Below, piece after piece: positions 1-11,168 of a stretch of DNA of 64,000 bases. Every line of letters begins with the position of its first letter. The first letter of the stretch is position 1. The stretch comes from Kalmusia sp. IMI 367209 (Eukaryota; Ascomycota; Dothideomycetes; Pleosporales; Didymosphaeriaceae), in the NCBI GenBank assembly GCA_027946365.1, contig JAPEUQ010000004.1, forward strand, positions 3,782,001 through 3,846,000, in the 5' to 3' direction. The notes beneath the pieces were generated by a model that was not told where the DNA came from, did not search any database, and was given only the letters and a program-made list of their open reading frames with translations. The position numbers were made by a program, and so were the translations under genes.

Positions 1-1
1 T

Positions 2-437
2 GAAGGGCCGAAGGGTGGACCAGGTACGTTTCTCCCTACCTCCTCTTCTTGTTTTCAGGGACCGTAGAATGATGGCTAATAGTCTGAAAGGCATGCCCGA
101 ACAACTCAAAGCTTCCGCTGCCCTGATTGGCGCCTCGCTTACAAACGTGGCTCTTATTACTGACGGACGGTATTCCGGTGCTTCGCACGGTTTCATCGTT
201 GGGCACATATGCCCTGAAGCCGCTGTTGGGGGTCCCATTGCGGTGGTACAGAACGGCGACGTTATCACAATTGATGCGGAGAAGAATAGAATTGACATGG
301 ATGTGAGTGAAGAGGAAATCCAGACGAGACTGAAAGCATGGAAGAAGCCGAAAAGTGCGGTGACGAGGGGTGTATTAGCGAAGTATGCGAGGTTGGTGGG
401 GGATGCGAGTACGGGAGCGATGACAGATTTGTTCTGA
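2..437 (+). CDS. ILV3: dihydroxy-acid dehydratase, C-terminal part (5' end outside window)
   Basis: This is the last part of the Fe-S enzyme that dehydrates 2,3-dihydroxy acids to 2-keto acids in valine, leucine and isoleucine synthesis; in fungi it acts in mitochondria. The first exon (2-23) ends in EGPKGGP and is joined to [17 protein letters not shown] across an intron at 24-90 (67 bp, GTACGT donor, GCTAAT branch, AAAG acceptor), which keeps the frame and rebuilds the family's GPKGGPGMPE block. The conserved [19 protein letters not shown] segment and the C-terminal acidic/basic tail follow, ending TGA at 435-437. The methionines inside the intron are not starts. The gene looks intact as far as it is visible. 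Identity is from family motifs; the rest of the gene lies to the left. Confidence 0.95.
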   Translation, partial: KGRRVDQVRFSLPPLLVFRDRRMMANSLKGMPEQLKASAALIGASLTNVALITDGRYSGASHGFIVGHICPEAAVGGPIAVVQNGDVITIDAEKNRIDMDVSEEEIQTRLKAWKKPKSAVTRGVLAKYARLVGDASTGAMTDLF

Positions 438-750
438 GCTACTTGGGGGTTTGATCTTGTTGAGTTGTAGTAGATGCAAATTGGTTGCATGAAATCGGCG
501 TTGAGGTGGCGCTGTTATCCTGCACGAAGCAATTCAGTAGACATGGGGAATGATCTTCACAGAAAATTTGAGATTGGTATCATTGGTATGCAATAGGCCA
601 AGCCTATTTCATTTTTTGACGCCCAAGGCTCCAAGCCTGCGCACTCATGAACGCCATAAGCCGTAACCCGTAGTCGATCCATGACCGCCCGTAGCAATTG
701 CCGACTGAGCAGCGCAGCCGCTTCGCCCTACTGTGTCGTTGTGCAAACAT
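438..750. other. intergenic, converging 3' ends
   Basis: ILV3 ends on the + strand and rps19 ends on the - strand, so this is shared 3' UTR/terminator space. I see no gene or repeat in it. Confidence 0.6.
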
Positions 751-1569
751 CTACTCGTCATCCTCCTCCTCCTCCTCAGCCTCGAGCGTGGTCTGGGCAA
801 TACGGTCTAAATCACGTTGGCCGGCCTGTGTGATGCGGCGGCCACCCTTGTCCTCGTCCTGCTCGACAACACCGATCTTCTCGAGCGACTGAAGGACCTT
901 GCGGTCGACGGAGCCGGAGGCATCGACGTGGTGCGAGGGGCGCGAGCCGCGGTTCTTGGTGGAGCTACATCCTTATTAGCGTGTTGCACACCAATATTAA
1001 GCATGTCTGACGTACCCGTGGACCTTCCTTAGACGACCAACACCGACGGTCTTGCGCATGTAGACATGGCGGGCGACGGCAGCGGCGCGGACGTAGTACC
1101 AGTCGATGTCCTGAGGAGGCAGCTCCTTGGAGTCTACCCTTCGTTAGACAAGCCTCGCGCGCAGGATATTCCATACGTACGTCCAGTTTTGACAGTGTCA
1201 ACCCAGCCTGTAGATAATGCAGTTAGCAAGTTATCCCCCAGTTACGGGATTCAGGCTTTTCCTTCAGCCACTGGGTCGAGACGAACCGGGTATAGGGAGC
1301 TTTCCCTGACTGTGATGCATGTCAGCTGAAGTCCCAAACTTGCGCAATGGAGTAAGTGGCTCTTGAAGAGAAGTGTGAAAATGCCAGGCTTTTTTTTGTA
1401 CTGACAAGCGCAACAGGAGGTGCAACCATGAGTAAGAAGGCAAGTGCGCAACACACAACCACTCGAGAAGATTGAGATGCGCAAAAAAAAGTACTTACCG
1501 CTTCAAGAACGCAGCATAGGCGTTAATGAACTTCTGCGCATCGACATCTTTGACAGAAACGCCACCCAT
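751..1569 (-). CDS. rps19: 40S ribosomal protein S19 (eS19)
   Basis: Component of the small ribosomal subunit, needed for late 18S rRNA processing. Five exons on the minus strand (1499-1569, 1287-1309, 1181-1207, 1016-1133, 751-964) join in frame to 150 residues, the usual eS19 length. The start [20 protein letters not shown], the [16 protein letters not shown] block, the [20 protein letters not shown] core and the [20 protein letters not shown] end are all family hallmarks. Introns of 189, 79, 47 and 51 bp have GT..AG ends; the two mini-exons of 23 and 27 bp are easy to miss. A run of GAG codons makes an acidic C-terminal tail. High intron density is normal for fungal ribosomal protein genes. 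Intact. Confidence 0.95.
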
Positions 1570-2537
1570 GGTGTATGATTGAGATATGTGTCGGGGAGGT
1601 CGAGGGTGTGGGTTGTCGTTGTCGAGATGGGAGTCTGCGATCGTGGCCGAGAGGTTTGATGTGCGGATTTCAACGAAATTCGCTTAGCTTAGCGCCGCCG
1701 GGTGGAAGAATAGTTGTGCCGACGCACTAGTCAAGCCAAGCTTGCCCGCTATCCTCATCCTTGAATGCAACACCATAACAACAGGACGACAAGAATAATT
1801 TCATTTAAACTATTAACACTATTTCAAGTCAATCAAATGTTTCCGAGTCGCTACTTTTAGTACCGAAAGCGAAATTTCATCACTTTATGGAGCAATAGAA
1901 TGTCGTCCTCAAGGTGTAAAGATAATTCCCATCCCCCTGCGAAACTCCGCGGGCTGTATCATTATCTAGCAACTCTACTTGTATTCGAGAGGTAAATATA
2001 GCGCATGGCACAGCCAATTTCGTTGAGCATGGCTCTAATCTCATCCCAATTCCAGAGCCTCGGACGCTCTTGTAAGCGTGACTGTGATGAGGTCTACCAG
2101 GAAGAGGGATTTCCACCCGAAGCATGCCAAGCCGTTTGACTCCAATATCCTCGCATTTCAGCCACAAAGGAATCTGATGCCTCGTAGCATTACACATACT
2201 CCACGCGAAGATTAGTAACAACGACATGCTGTGCCGTATGCCAGCTCAAAGTTTGGTTGTCACCGAATGAATGGAACATCCAGCAATGGTTCGCGGTTCG
2301 TGTGACCCACACCTCAACAATTGAAATAGCCTCGCCTCATAAATTGCACTCTTCTATATTCTATATGAAGGAGGTCGGGCATGCACTGCTTTTGGCCGCA
2401 GACACGAAGACAACGAATAATCGTATGCGCTCCGCATAGCTCATATCACACACGCACACACGCGAATACTACTACACTCTTTGGGCAAGTTGAACAATAC
2501 CAAATTGTGTTTAGTTTACATACCACAAATAGCCAAA
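1570..2537. other. intergenic, promoters of rps19 (-) and of the secreted protein gene (+)
   Basis: Divergent upstream region of about 1 kb. An open frame at 1880-2227 on the minus strand has no recognisable motif and I do not call it. A CA-rich stretch (cacacgcacacacgcg) lies near 2451. Nothing else is visible. Confidence 0.5.
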
Positions 2538-3401
2538 ATGCGTGCCTTCAGTTGTACAATCCTCCCCATCCTTGGCGTTGCTGCAACAGCTGTGGCTGTC
2601 CCTGGTAGAACCCAAGGAAACACACTTGGGCGTCATCAAACCTCCGAATCCTCTGGCACCCATGTCTCCAGAGCTTTCGAGAAACGTAGACACCGCGGTG
2701 CTGAGCCCGACTGGGCGGCCATCGACGCCCTCATGCATAAGCCTAAGGCCAACGACAAACCCTACTGGACCACCATCCATGAAACCCTCGAACAGGGTAA
2801 TCCCCTCTGGGACGTCTTCGTTGCCCCGGGCTACCCCCGTAAAGCTTTCACCGCGTTCTGCAGCCAGACTCCTGGGCCCACGAATCTAGTACGCTGCTTC
2901 ATATATGAAGGCTTTGATCCCTTCGCGATCTGGGTAGCTAAGCCCGAGGAATGGAGGCGCTGTGTTGAGAACGCGCCCACACCTCAGGTCAGCTGCGTCA
3001 ACTTAGACGAGAAGAACACACACACCGCCCCGCATAGATATCCCGCGATGCCCGAGGAGTCTTTGCTGGCGGTGTGGGATGTCGGTGGTGGCCTTGCGTG
3101 CGCATAGCCGCTGGACGCTCGGCCCAGTAGCAAAATTCATTGCTGGGTGAAGGAGTTACCGGCACGAATCTACCTATATCGGGTGGAGCAGACGGAGCAG
3201 AGTCTGGCAGATTTCCAGTGGTGTTTTAGTAATCGGGATCAGTGCATGAAGCTTGTACCTGAGGTAGCTGCTAAGAAGAAGGAATATGCTGAACTCTTAC
3301 TGAAGACGAGATGGCCAAGCTTCTTGAGGGCGGGGAATAAGCGAGATAGGGTGCGAAACATTGAGTTTGTTTGTTATAGGACTAGGGTAGAGCTATTTTG
3401 A
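2538..3401 (+). CDS. small secreted protein, unrecognised; one in-frame TAG
   Basis: The ATG at 2538 begins a clear signal peptide (MRAFSCTILPILGVAATAVA), followed by a possible Kex2-type site (EKRR) and a globular region rich in Trp and Pro with Cys in CSQTPGP, VRCFIY, WRRCVEN and VSCVNL. The frame stops at TAG 3105-3107, but the same frame reopens at once and runs to 3401 with further Cys (HCWVKE, WCFSNRDQC, FVCYRT). Either the protein ends at 189 residues, or an in-frame intron removes the stop (a 54-bp candidate is GT 3074 to CAG 3127, weak donor), or the gene has a nonsense mutation. I do not recognise the family; a secreted, effector-like role is only a guess from size and signal peptide. 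Confidence 0.6.
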
Positions 3402-3721
3402 ATCATTGGTGATTTATGCGCATACATGGCTGCTCCGCTAGCTTTTTAGCTATATGAATATCAAATCTACTTGGTTTATTATAGCATCGAGATGGAGCCG
3501 CATCCTTCATAACCGTTCGTACGAAACTTGAAGATTCCATCTCTTCGTACCCCATAGTCAAACACCCCAAATATAAACTGTATTTTTCGATAATGCAGAT
3601 TAAAATTGTTCCCTGCTACTATCTTCGCAGTACCATCTCAACACACGATGGGATGCCCAACAAAGATACATCGTACGACGCTTGATTGACCCGCCAATCG
3701 TAAGCTTATCGCGAGCATCTT

Positions 3722-3735
3722 CCCTAACCCTAACC
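3722..3735. repeat. short telomere-like motif (two and a third CCCTAA units)
   Basis: Reads ccctaaccctaacc. It lies about 155 bp upstream of the GNAT-like coding region. Such short interstitial motifs can bind Tbf1/Myb-type factors in fungi; it is far too short to mark a chromosome end. The rest of 3402-3889 holds no gene that I can see. Confidence 0.5.
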
Positions 3736-3889
3736 GGAAACAGGCACCGCTCAGCGTTCCACTACCACCCTGCTCGGACAAATACAGTTTAGCCCAGATC
3801 CTCATAGGGCGCAATTGTGACTCAACACCACGACTCTTAGTTCTACAGGTAATACACTAAACCATCACATCACTTAGCATACATTCAAA

Positions 3890-4614
3890 ATGGCACCCTC
3901 ACCCGACCCTCCCTGCCGTCCCCACCTCATTCCCAATTCCCACTCCCGCCCGCAAAACAAAGCCCTATACCCACATCCGCAATATTTCGGACAAGAGTAC
4001 ACCATGCCAGCGAAATATCCAGAGATCTGAAACTAGCCGATACATTAACGAAATTCATCAATGAGGGCTACGCTACGTCGAGTATTTATCCTTCCACGCA
4101 TTGGGAATACCAACCCATCCGGTTCCGCAGTCCAACTGAGATCCACGACATGCTTGGAGAAGACGGCATGATTGCAACCGTGTACGCGGCCAAGAGTTCC
4201 CCTCCCGAAAAAATTGATCAAGATGAAGAACTCGTCGCAGCGGCAGGCGTCTCCCGCTGGCACGGCTCTTTCGACGGCATCGGAGCGGATTCAGAGGAGG
4301 GATGGGAGATCAAAGCTGTGACATCAAAGTCGGGATGGGGAAAGATGGGTCTCGTGGGGAGATGTATAGATGCGCTTACTTCTTCGTTGATCGCACTTGA
4401 GAAGGAGAAGCTCGAGAAGGATGGAGAAGAAGAGGGCAAAGTGAACCTGTGGCTACATGCTGTGGAAGAAGTCAATGGCGCCTACTGGCGACGTAGGGGG
4501 TGGAAGGATGTCAGGTATTTTGATGAGCCGGTGGGGGCTTGGGGAAGTAAGTTTGGATTTCGGCTGAGTATTTTAGTGAATGAAGTGCATATAAAATTAG
4601 TTGGTGAGTCGTAG
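3890..4614 (+). pseudogene. GNAT-type N-acetyltransferase-like gene with frame breaks in its 5' part
   Basis: The clean part (about 4009-4614) reads as a fungal GNAT-like protein: FINEGYATSS, then HDMLGEDGMIATVYA, WEIKAVTSKSGWGKMGLVGRCIDAL (acetyl-CoA loop region) and LWLHAVEEVNGAYWRRRGW near the C-terminus. Such enzymes move an acetyl group from acetyl-CoA to an amine; the substrate is unknown. Upstream, the ATG at 3890 is in a second frame, and the likely N-terminal piece (YTHIRNISDKSTP) is in a third, so two frame corrections are needed, one near 3910-3950 and one near the CC at 4007-4008. No intron fits so small a gap. Either the gene is decaying or there are sequence errors; starting at ATG 4150 would give a truncated 154-residue protein. 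Confidence 0.5.
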
Positions 4615-4764
4615 AGCCAGCGCGTGAAAGCATTATAGATAAGATTTGGGGTCAAGTAAATGAGGTATAGCTCGATTGTATACACGTAGAATGTGTGGCG
4701 GTTTCAATATAGACAGTATCTTGTTCAGCAAATACATGCGCATGGTTACCCCTCGACAACCTGT

Positions 4765-6012
4765 TCAGCGACGCCCTTTGCCCCAGCCAGGGAAACAGTT
4801 CTTGCAACTAGAAACCGTAAGCCTTTCATTCGCACCCTCAAACATGATGCCACTCACCTATCAGGATACCCAGTCCATGGGCTATTAGGATATGGTTTTC
4901 CGCCAGAGCTCGTCCACATGTTTACTGGCATTGGGTTGCGCTTAGCCTTGGGGTTAACACCGACGTCGATAGTCGCATAGAGGCCATCCTCGATCTTGCT
5001 TCCGATAAGCGAGATCTTCATCACTGGGTCATCACCACCCTGCTTGCCCATGTTGAAGAGCATGTCCTGTGCGTTAGTGGTGACCTTCTGCGTGTTGGTG
5101 CTGTAGGGTGCAGTCTTCTCGACTTGGTTGAGGAAGTTTTGCTCGACGTAGAACTGACCGACGTGGGAGATGGTACCGCCAGAAATGGTATTGTTAGGGA
5201 GGAGGGTAGCACCATGATGAATGATGGCTGGAGATGGTGAGTGTGGAGATGAGCAGAGCGAAGGGAAGGAAGCTTACTATGTAAGTGGTTGGTGCGGCCG
5301 ACGTAATGGCCCGGGATAACTGTAATGAAGGTGGCGGTCCCATTGGAACCAGTCGGCTGCAGACCACGGAGAGCATTGCTCACCAAGGAGGATGGGCCGC
5401 CGTCACCATTTCCGCGGGCTTGAACGCCCGTGTAGACACCCTAGTATCCTCAGTTCTGATTCGAAGGAAGCTTAAGAATGCTTACAGTAGAGTTCGATCC
5501 CCACATCTCCACATAAGCATCTGTCACAGGCTTGCAGGTCGAAGTATCGACTACATTGATATCCAAGTGCGTGATAGCGCCCTTCTCACCAGTGAGCAAG
5601 TCCTTGCGAATGAGTTCACCGACAACCCCTGTTCTTGTCAGTTCCAATCCAGTAAACCTGCTTCGTGGAACGTACAATACGGGCCCTCGGTTGCCTCAGG
5701 ATCAAGGGTGCATGAAGCCTCAACGCCATACTCTTCCTCAACCTCACCGACATCTCGGCGCACGAGATCCCCTTCTTTCGCAAAACCAGCGGCGACGCGG
5801 AGCTCGTGAAGCCTGGCCTCACGCCTCTGGTGCTGTTCCCTGACCCAACCGCTCTCAACGAGATCCCTCTTGCAAGACTCGACAGTACGGCGTTCAGGGT
5901 GATCAAGATGGGCTTGTCGCCTCAGAATCTCTTTGTTGACGTTACCGCCGGGATGAGCAACGACTCCGGTTGCCAAAATGGCGGCCGCTACAGCATGGGA
6001 AAGTTGAACCAT
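4765..6012 (-). CDS. secreted intradiol ring-cleavage dioxygenase-like protein
   Basis: Five exons (5676-6012, 5486-5628, 5278-5440, 4858-5227, 4765-4807) join in frame to 351 residues. The protein starts with a signal peptide (MVQLSHAVAAAILATGVVAH). It carries the family pattern TEGPYWVVGELIR, DINVVDTSTCKPV, WGSNST-GVYTGV and PGHYVGRTNHLH, which supply the Tyr/Tyr/His/His ferric-iron ligands. Intradiol enzymes open catechol-type rings; this extracellular fungal branch is thought to act on aromatic compounds such as lignin or host phenolics, but the substrate is not known. Introns are 47, 45, 50 and 50 bp; the first (5629-5675, GTACGT, CTGAC branch, CAG) is essential, since reading through it gives a false stop. 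The last small exon adds about 14 residues; without it the protein ends a little earlier (TGA at 4854). Confidence 0.9.
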
Positions 6013-7838
6013 CTTGACTTGTACAACGAAGAATCTCCCTGGAATGAAAAAATGCACAGCCGTCTCGGCGATGGGATCTCCTAGGTTATTATACCTCCCA
6101 AGCTGCGTTGCAATGTTTACACCCGGGACCTCAATTCCGCCAGCGACATGAAGGCAGGGATAATGTGCAAGACATTTCGCCTCCTTCACAGCTCACACCA
6201 TGGTCTCGAAAATGTTGTACGCTGTTGTGTTCCTCTGCAGATTGCAGTCATAATCGCATACGTCGTGATAGGCTACGTTGATGAGTGCTGAGCCGCACGT
6301 GCTTCGGCTTGATTGAATTCATCAATCAATAGGATTCGTGAGACCTTGGCATCTGGGGTGCATGGTAGTACTAGGCAAAGCTTGACTGGGTAAATGCTGC
6401 CGGTATGGAAAAGCACGATCGGAAGATTAGCCGGCCCTATGGAGAACGAAGATCTTGCAAATTCGGTAGTTGGAGACGCGATGAGGGGATGTTGGAGAAG
6501 GCCGGGTGATGAGGGGATTCTGACTTGGGCGAATAAGACCCATCGAGCGTTAGTGTTTCTATATGAGAATGAGATTGTTGTACTGAGACGAGAGCATGGA
6601 TTCAGCATTCGCGAACACGTCAAACTTCCTGCCTCAACGCACTCTCCTTCAGAATTTTGTAGTCGGCAAGTGGTGTTCTGTTCAAGCTTCCTAAGATGCG
6701 ATGATATTTATAAGCAGAAAACCGATGTGACATATGCAAGGGCAATGTTTGCAATGCCTAGGACGTTGAGACAAAGCTGATCTAGCCTACCCTAGCACAA
6801 ATATGCCGGCAATACCAAGATTGGCGCTACCCCACAGTTCCGAATCCCGACGCCGCAGGCGATATAGATAGATGCTCGCACGTGCGGTCGGATGCAGTCA
6901 GCCCAATTGTACTCTAGTCGGATGCATGAATTTCGTCTGCAGCGCTGTTCCAGGTAATTCCATTTCGACTGCGGCAAATAGGCTCACGGTAGACATCTGA
7001 GCGAATGGGAATGTCGCGAATTGGCCATCTCGTGCGTAAGCTCATCACGTTGGTTGCAGGTATCGGAGATGTGTGGCCGATGAATTGACTTCTTACCAGG
7101 ACATGGACGAACATTCTAGGGAAATAACGTATGTGCGAGTATATCACGTCATATACCTGAAGACTGGCTAAGCAGTGGTCGAAGAAGTCACTATCGAGTC
7201 TCCGTCTCTGCGTCTAGAATTCAACTCGTAGTTTTGAGCCTCTTTCAGCGCTCGGACGGCATCTCAGCGGCTTCGGTTCGAAGTCAACGCTGCAGAAATA
7301 TAGAGGAGACATGGTGAGAGATTCGAACGAATACCGAATCTTGCTGAATTCGCTAATGAACAAGTTGGGACGAGACGACGGAGGTGAGAATGGACACGAA
7401 GGCGCGCACGAAAGCTTGGAATGCCGTCATCCCAAAGCAGCCTAGCGCGGATCATCAAGGAAAGCACGACTTGGCTATACTTGCACATATGTGCTTCTCA
7501 TAGCAAACCTATGGTCCAAAATCAGACTCCTTGCTAATTGTCGAGCGAATAGAGGGTTGTTAGACCAGCACAATTAGGTTATCGGACGAGATAGCTAGGA
7601 GGCGGAAGCGAGGTTAGGAGGATTCTCGCGAAATGCGGAGGCTGGGATGGCGCAACCGCTAGGTGGTGGGGACGGTTTCACGGTCTTATCTCAACAGCGA
7701 CCTGACGACTTCGTGACCTTCCTTTTCTTTTGTAGTGAGGACCGACTTTAGTTTTTTTTATTTCGCTGGGCACTTCTAGAAGAAGGGAATTTGAATGAGC
7801 GCCAATTGCCCTAGGTAGCCTCAATCTAGCCACTCAAC
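6013..7838. other. long intergenic region, no convincing gene
   Basis: About 1.8 kb between the dioxygenase promoter (-) and the amidohydrolase promoter (+). Open frames at 6394-6780 (+) and 6273-6623 (-) overlap each other and show no recognisable motif. A T-rich tract lies near 7750-7760, close to the amidohydrolase start. Nothing else stands out. Confidence 0.5.
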
Positions 7839-10761
7839 ATGGACAAACCACCCCCCGATGGCCTACCCACGTACAGTGATGCAACCGCATCAACTCACAA
7901 GCTCCAGTCATCCAAGATGACTCGCAGGCGAAGGCGTCGAGGTTTCCGCCTTGTAGCTACAGCATGTCTGGCTTACCTCGCCTACTCAGCGTGCCGCATT
8001 ACGAGTAACACGCGACCTTACAACACGCTATCAATCGAACAACTACATGAGGACTACGCTGTATGCGCTGCCCTTCGCAGAAAACCTGCGGAAGCCAGTG
8101 CATCGCGGGACTACAACAAACGCTGGGTTGAGGGCACGAAGCCCCTACTCATCCGTAACGCAACCATCTGGACCGGTGAGCCTGCAGCAGGGACCTCAGA
8201 AGATGATGCAAGAGCCGGGAAGGGATGGTCGTGGATATCGGCTGACGTATTCGTCGACAAGGGTTTGGTTTTGCACGTTCGACCGAATATCGCGTCTGGA
8301 GATTTGCCTTCTGATACCGATGTTTTCGAAGCGAATGGGAGGCTTTTGACCGCGGGTATCGTGGACATGCATAGTCACGCGGGTTTGTCGAGTGTTGGGG
8401 ACCTACAAGACGATGTTAATGAGATGTCTACTGATATTACACCTTATGTTCGCTCAATCGATGGTCTGGATCCTCTGCAGCCGGAAATGGAGTACATCAA
8501 GAGCGGCGGTGTGACTACGTCCCTATTCCTTCCCGGCAGCGGAAATAACATTGGCGGTGAGGCTTATGTACTCAAGTTCGCCGTAGGCGACAAGAATGGT
8601 AGAGATGAAATCAGCCAGCAAGATCTCTACGCCGATCCTGATAGAAATTGGCGGTACATGAAAATGGCATGCGGTGAGAACCCGAAGCGTGTGTATGGCA
8701 AAGCGGGTGAGCGCGGCCCTATGAGTCGGCTGGGCGAAGCGTGGGAGTTTCGACATGCGTTCGAGCAGGCACAGAAGTATGTTTTGGAGCAGGATAACTG
8801 GTGTGCCGCTGCTGATGCCGTGGGTGCTGAGAATATGAACACGTACTTGAAGCAAGAGTTGGAGTGGGAGTCACTCGGTGCAGTGTTGAGAGGTCAGGTC
8901 AGGATTAACACGCACTGTTACACAATTCCTGACCTGGAAGCTTTCGTTCGACACACGAATGAGTTCAAATTCCGCGTTTATGCTTTCCATCATGCGCATC
9001 AAACCTTCCTAGTGCCTGAGGTACTAAAGCGCGCTTGGGGAGGAACACCAGCAGCTGCGTTGTTCGCAGACAACAGTGAGGCAACCACCCTCTACTTCTT
9101 TTTACAACGCTAATTGCATGCTAGTGTACTACAAGGTGGAGGCTTACACCGCCTCCGAACGAGCAGGTGCCATACTCTACGCCCACAATATAACGCCCAC
9201 CTACGTTTCTGATAATCCCGTCCTCAATTCGCAGCACGTCGTCTTCGAAGCCGCGAAAGCCTACGGCTACGGTCTCCCCTACCACGCCGCCCTCGCTGGC
9301 GTGACTTCCGCTCCAGCAGCCCTACTTGGTCTTGGTGACCGGATCGGAAAGATCAAGGAGGGCTTCGATGCCGACATCGTGGTTTGGGACTCTGATCCGC
9401 TAAGCGCTGGCGCGACACCCGTCCAAGTATGGATCGACGGCGCTCCGCAGTTCAAAGATCCATATGAAATGAAGAAACCTGACGCCAAGCCTACCGTGCC
9501 AAACATCAAACTTGCGAACGAGCATGAATTGGACTCTATCAGCGGCACAGTAGTCTTCACAGGTCTAAGATACGCCTACTCCAACCCCTCTCGCGACTCC
9601 CTTCCCGCCACCGCCGACCACTCCATGTCTGCTATCTTCAATGCGGGCAAATTAACCTGCTTGGGCCCCTGCACCGCCGCCGTCTCTGCTGCAAAATCCT
9701 CAGAAGCACAGATTATAGAACTAGACAACGGATATCTCACGCCCCCCCTCACAGCCTTCAGCACCCCCCTCGGCCTCGCTGAGATTGATGCAGAGCCCGA
9801 CACCCAAGACGGTCCTCCCCCTTCATCCGGCCTGTCACGCGCAGTCGACGGCCTCCTCTTCGGCGGTAAACAACTCGCTCACGCATACGCGCACGGCGTC
9901 ACACGCGCCATCTCTGCGCCGAACACATACGGCATCGAGGGCAAAGGCGTGAGCGCCGGATTTCGCACAGGCGCGAAACATAGTCTAGAAAAGGACGCTA
10001 TATGGAAGGAAGAAGTGGGACTACACTACGTGCTGACGCTCAGTGCGAAAGGTGGGGATACGCCGAGTGTGAGTAGCGCCATTGCAGAGCTGAGGGGGAA
10101 ATTATTGGATGCTGTCAATGACAATTCCACACTTCCTAGCGTGCCAAGCAAAGAAGCATATGCAGAGAAAGCGTATCTGAAGAGAGTGGTGAACGGCAAT
10201 TTCCCCTTGATCCTCTCCGTGCACAGCGCAGACACGATTGCCAGTATCATAAAGCTCAAGTCTACTATCGAGGACGCCATCGCACAGGCTCCGTCCTCCT
10301 CCCGCAAGAGAAAACTTCGCATCGTCGTCGTCGGCGGCGCAGAAGCCCACCTCCTCGCCGCAGAGCTCGCGCACGCAGAAATATCCGTCGTCCTCGCGCC
10401 CCTACAACCGCACCAGGGGAGTTGGGATCAGAAACGCTGCTTGACGGGCGCACCGCTGACGAACGGGACGACATTGACGCACCTCCTCGATGCGGGTGTA
10501 CTCGCTGGTATTTCAGTTGAGGAAACGTGGGAGACGAGGGATCTGGGGCTTCTTGCTGGTATTGCGTATGCGAATAGTGGGGAAAGGCTTGGTTGGGAAA
10601 CCGCACTGGATCTTGTCGGTAAGAATATTCATGAAGCTTTGGGTGTTGATGAGGCTGAGGAGAGTGAAGAGTGGGTTGTATGGGAGGGTACTCCGCTGCA
10701 GGTGGGGGCCCGGGTCAGGGGGGTCAGTCGTATGAGCGGGGTTATGGATGTCTGGCGATGA
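7839..10761 (+). CDS. membrane-anchored amidohydrolase-superfamily protein
   Basis: Two exons (7839-9075, 9125-10761; 49-bp intron with GTGAGG donor, GCTAAT branch, CTAG acceptor) encode 957 residues. A short cytosolic tail with a run of Arg precedes one transmembrane segment (about residues 36-52), giving a type II membrane protein. The catalytic region starts with LLIRNATIWTG, then GIVDMHSHAG (metal-binding HxH near residue 178), and continues to VTSAPAALLGLGDRIGKIKEGFDADIVVWDSDP, the usual end of imidazolonepropionase-like amidohydrolases. The last 350 residues are a second region typical of the fungal members. Such enzymes hydrolyse C-N bonds in cyclic or amide substrates with a bound metal; this one's substrate is unknown. 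No lesion is visible. Confidence 0.85.
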
Positions 10762-11168
10762 TCTTGGGTTGTTTTAGGATGAAGCTTGGTACATAAGACA
10801 GATTTCTACGATACACAACTAACTGGTTGGCTTGTGCTGAGTAGTATTCAATGTGTTAAAATAATCGTATTGCGTCCAAAAAATACCCATGGCAATTATT
10901 ATGGTGGAAAAAGAGAATTAAAACCACATCATCGAGGTATACTAAACAGATCACAATAAATCTTTGTTATCTCATTACACATCCTATCCTACAGGAATAA
11001 TAACCTTTCTCCAACGCCATGGGGGCTCTAGTCCTCATGTATATGCGGGTAGCCATCCCAACCGTAACAAGTCACCCTCAACCTTGAAAAAATAATGTAG
11101 AAAAATGAAACATAAAAACAATGCAATCGTAACACCCTTTCTCCTCAACCACCTTCTTCCTACCACCC
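10762..11168. other. intergenic, converging 3' ends
   Basis: A+T-rich 3' flank between the amidohydrolase (+) and the RGG protein gene (-). No gene seen. Confidence 0.5.

Noticed and set aside
764..788. Trinucleotide-like tract (cctcct...)
   Set aside because: It encodes the Glu-rich tail of ribosomal protein S19 and is not an independent repeat.
1880..2227. 115-residue minus-strand frame
   Set aside because: No motif, no splice partners and odd composition; most likely chance.
3722..3735. Interpretation as a chromosome end
   Set aside because: Only 14 bp long and followed by ordinary single-copy DNA on both sides.
6273..6780. Overlapping frames on both strands (116 and 128 residues)
   Set aside because: They are shadows of each other and neither shows a domain or a good start context.
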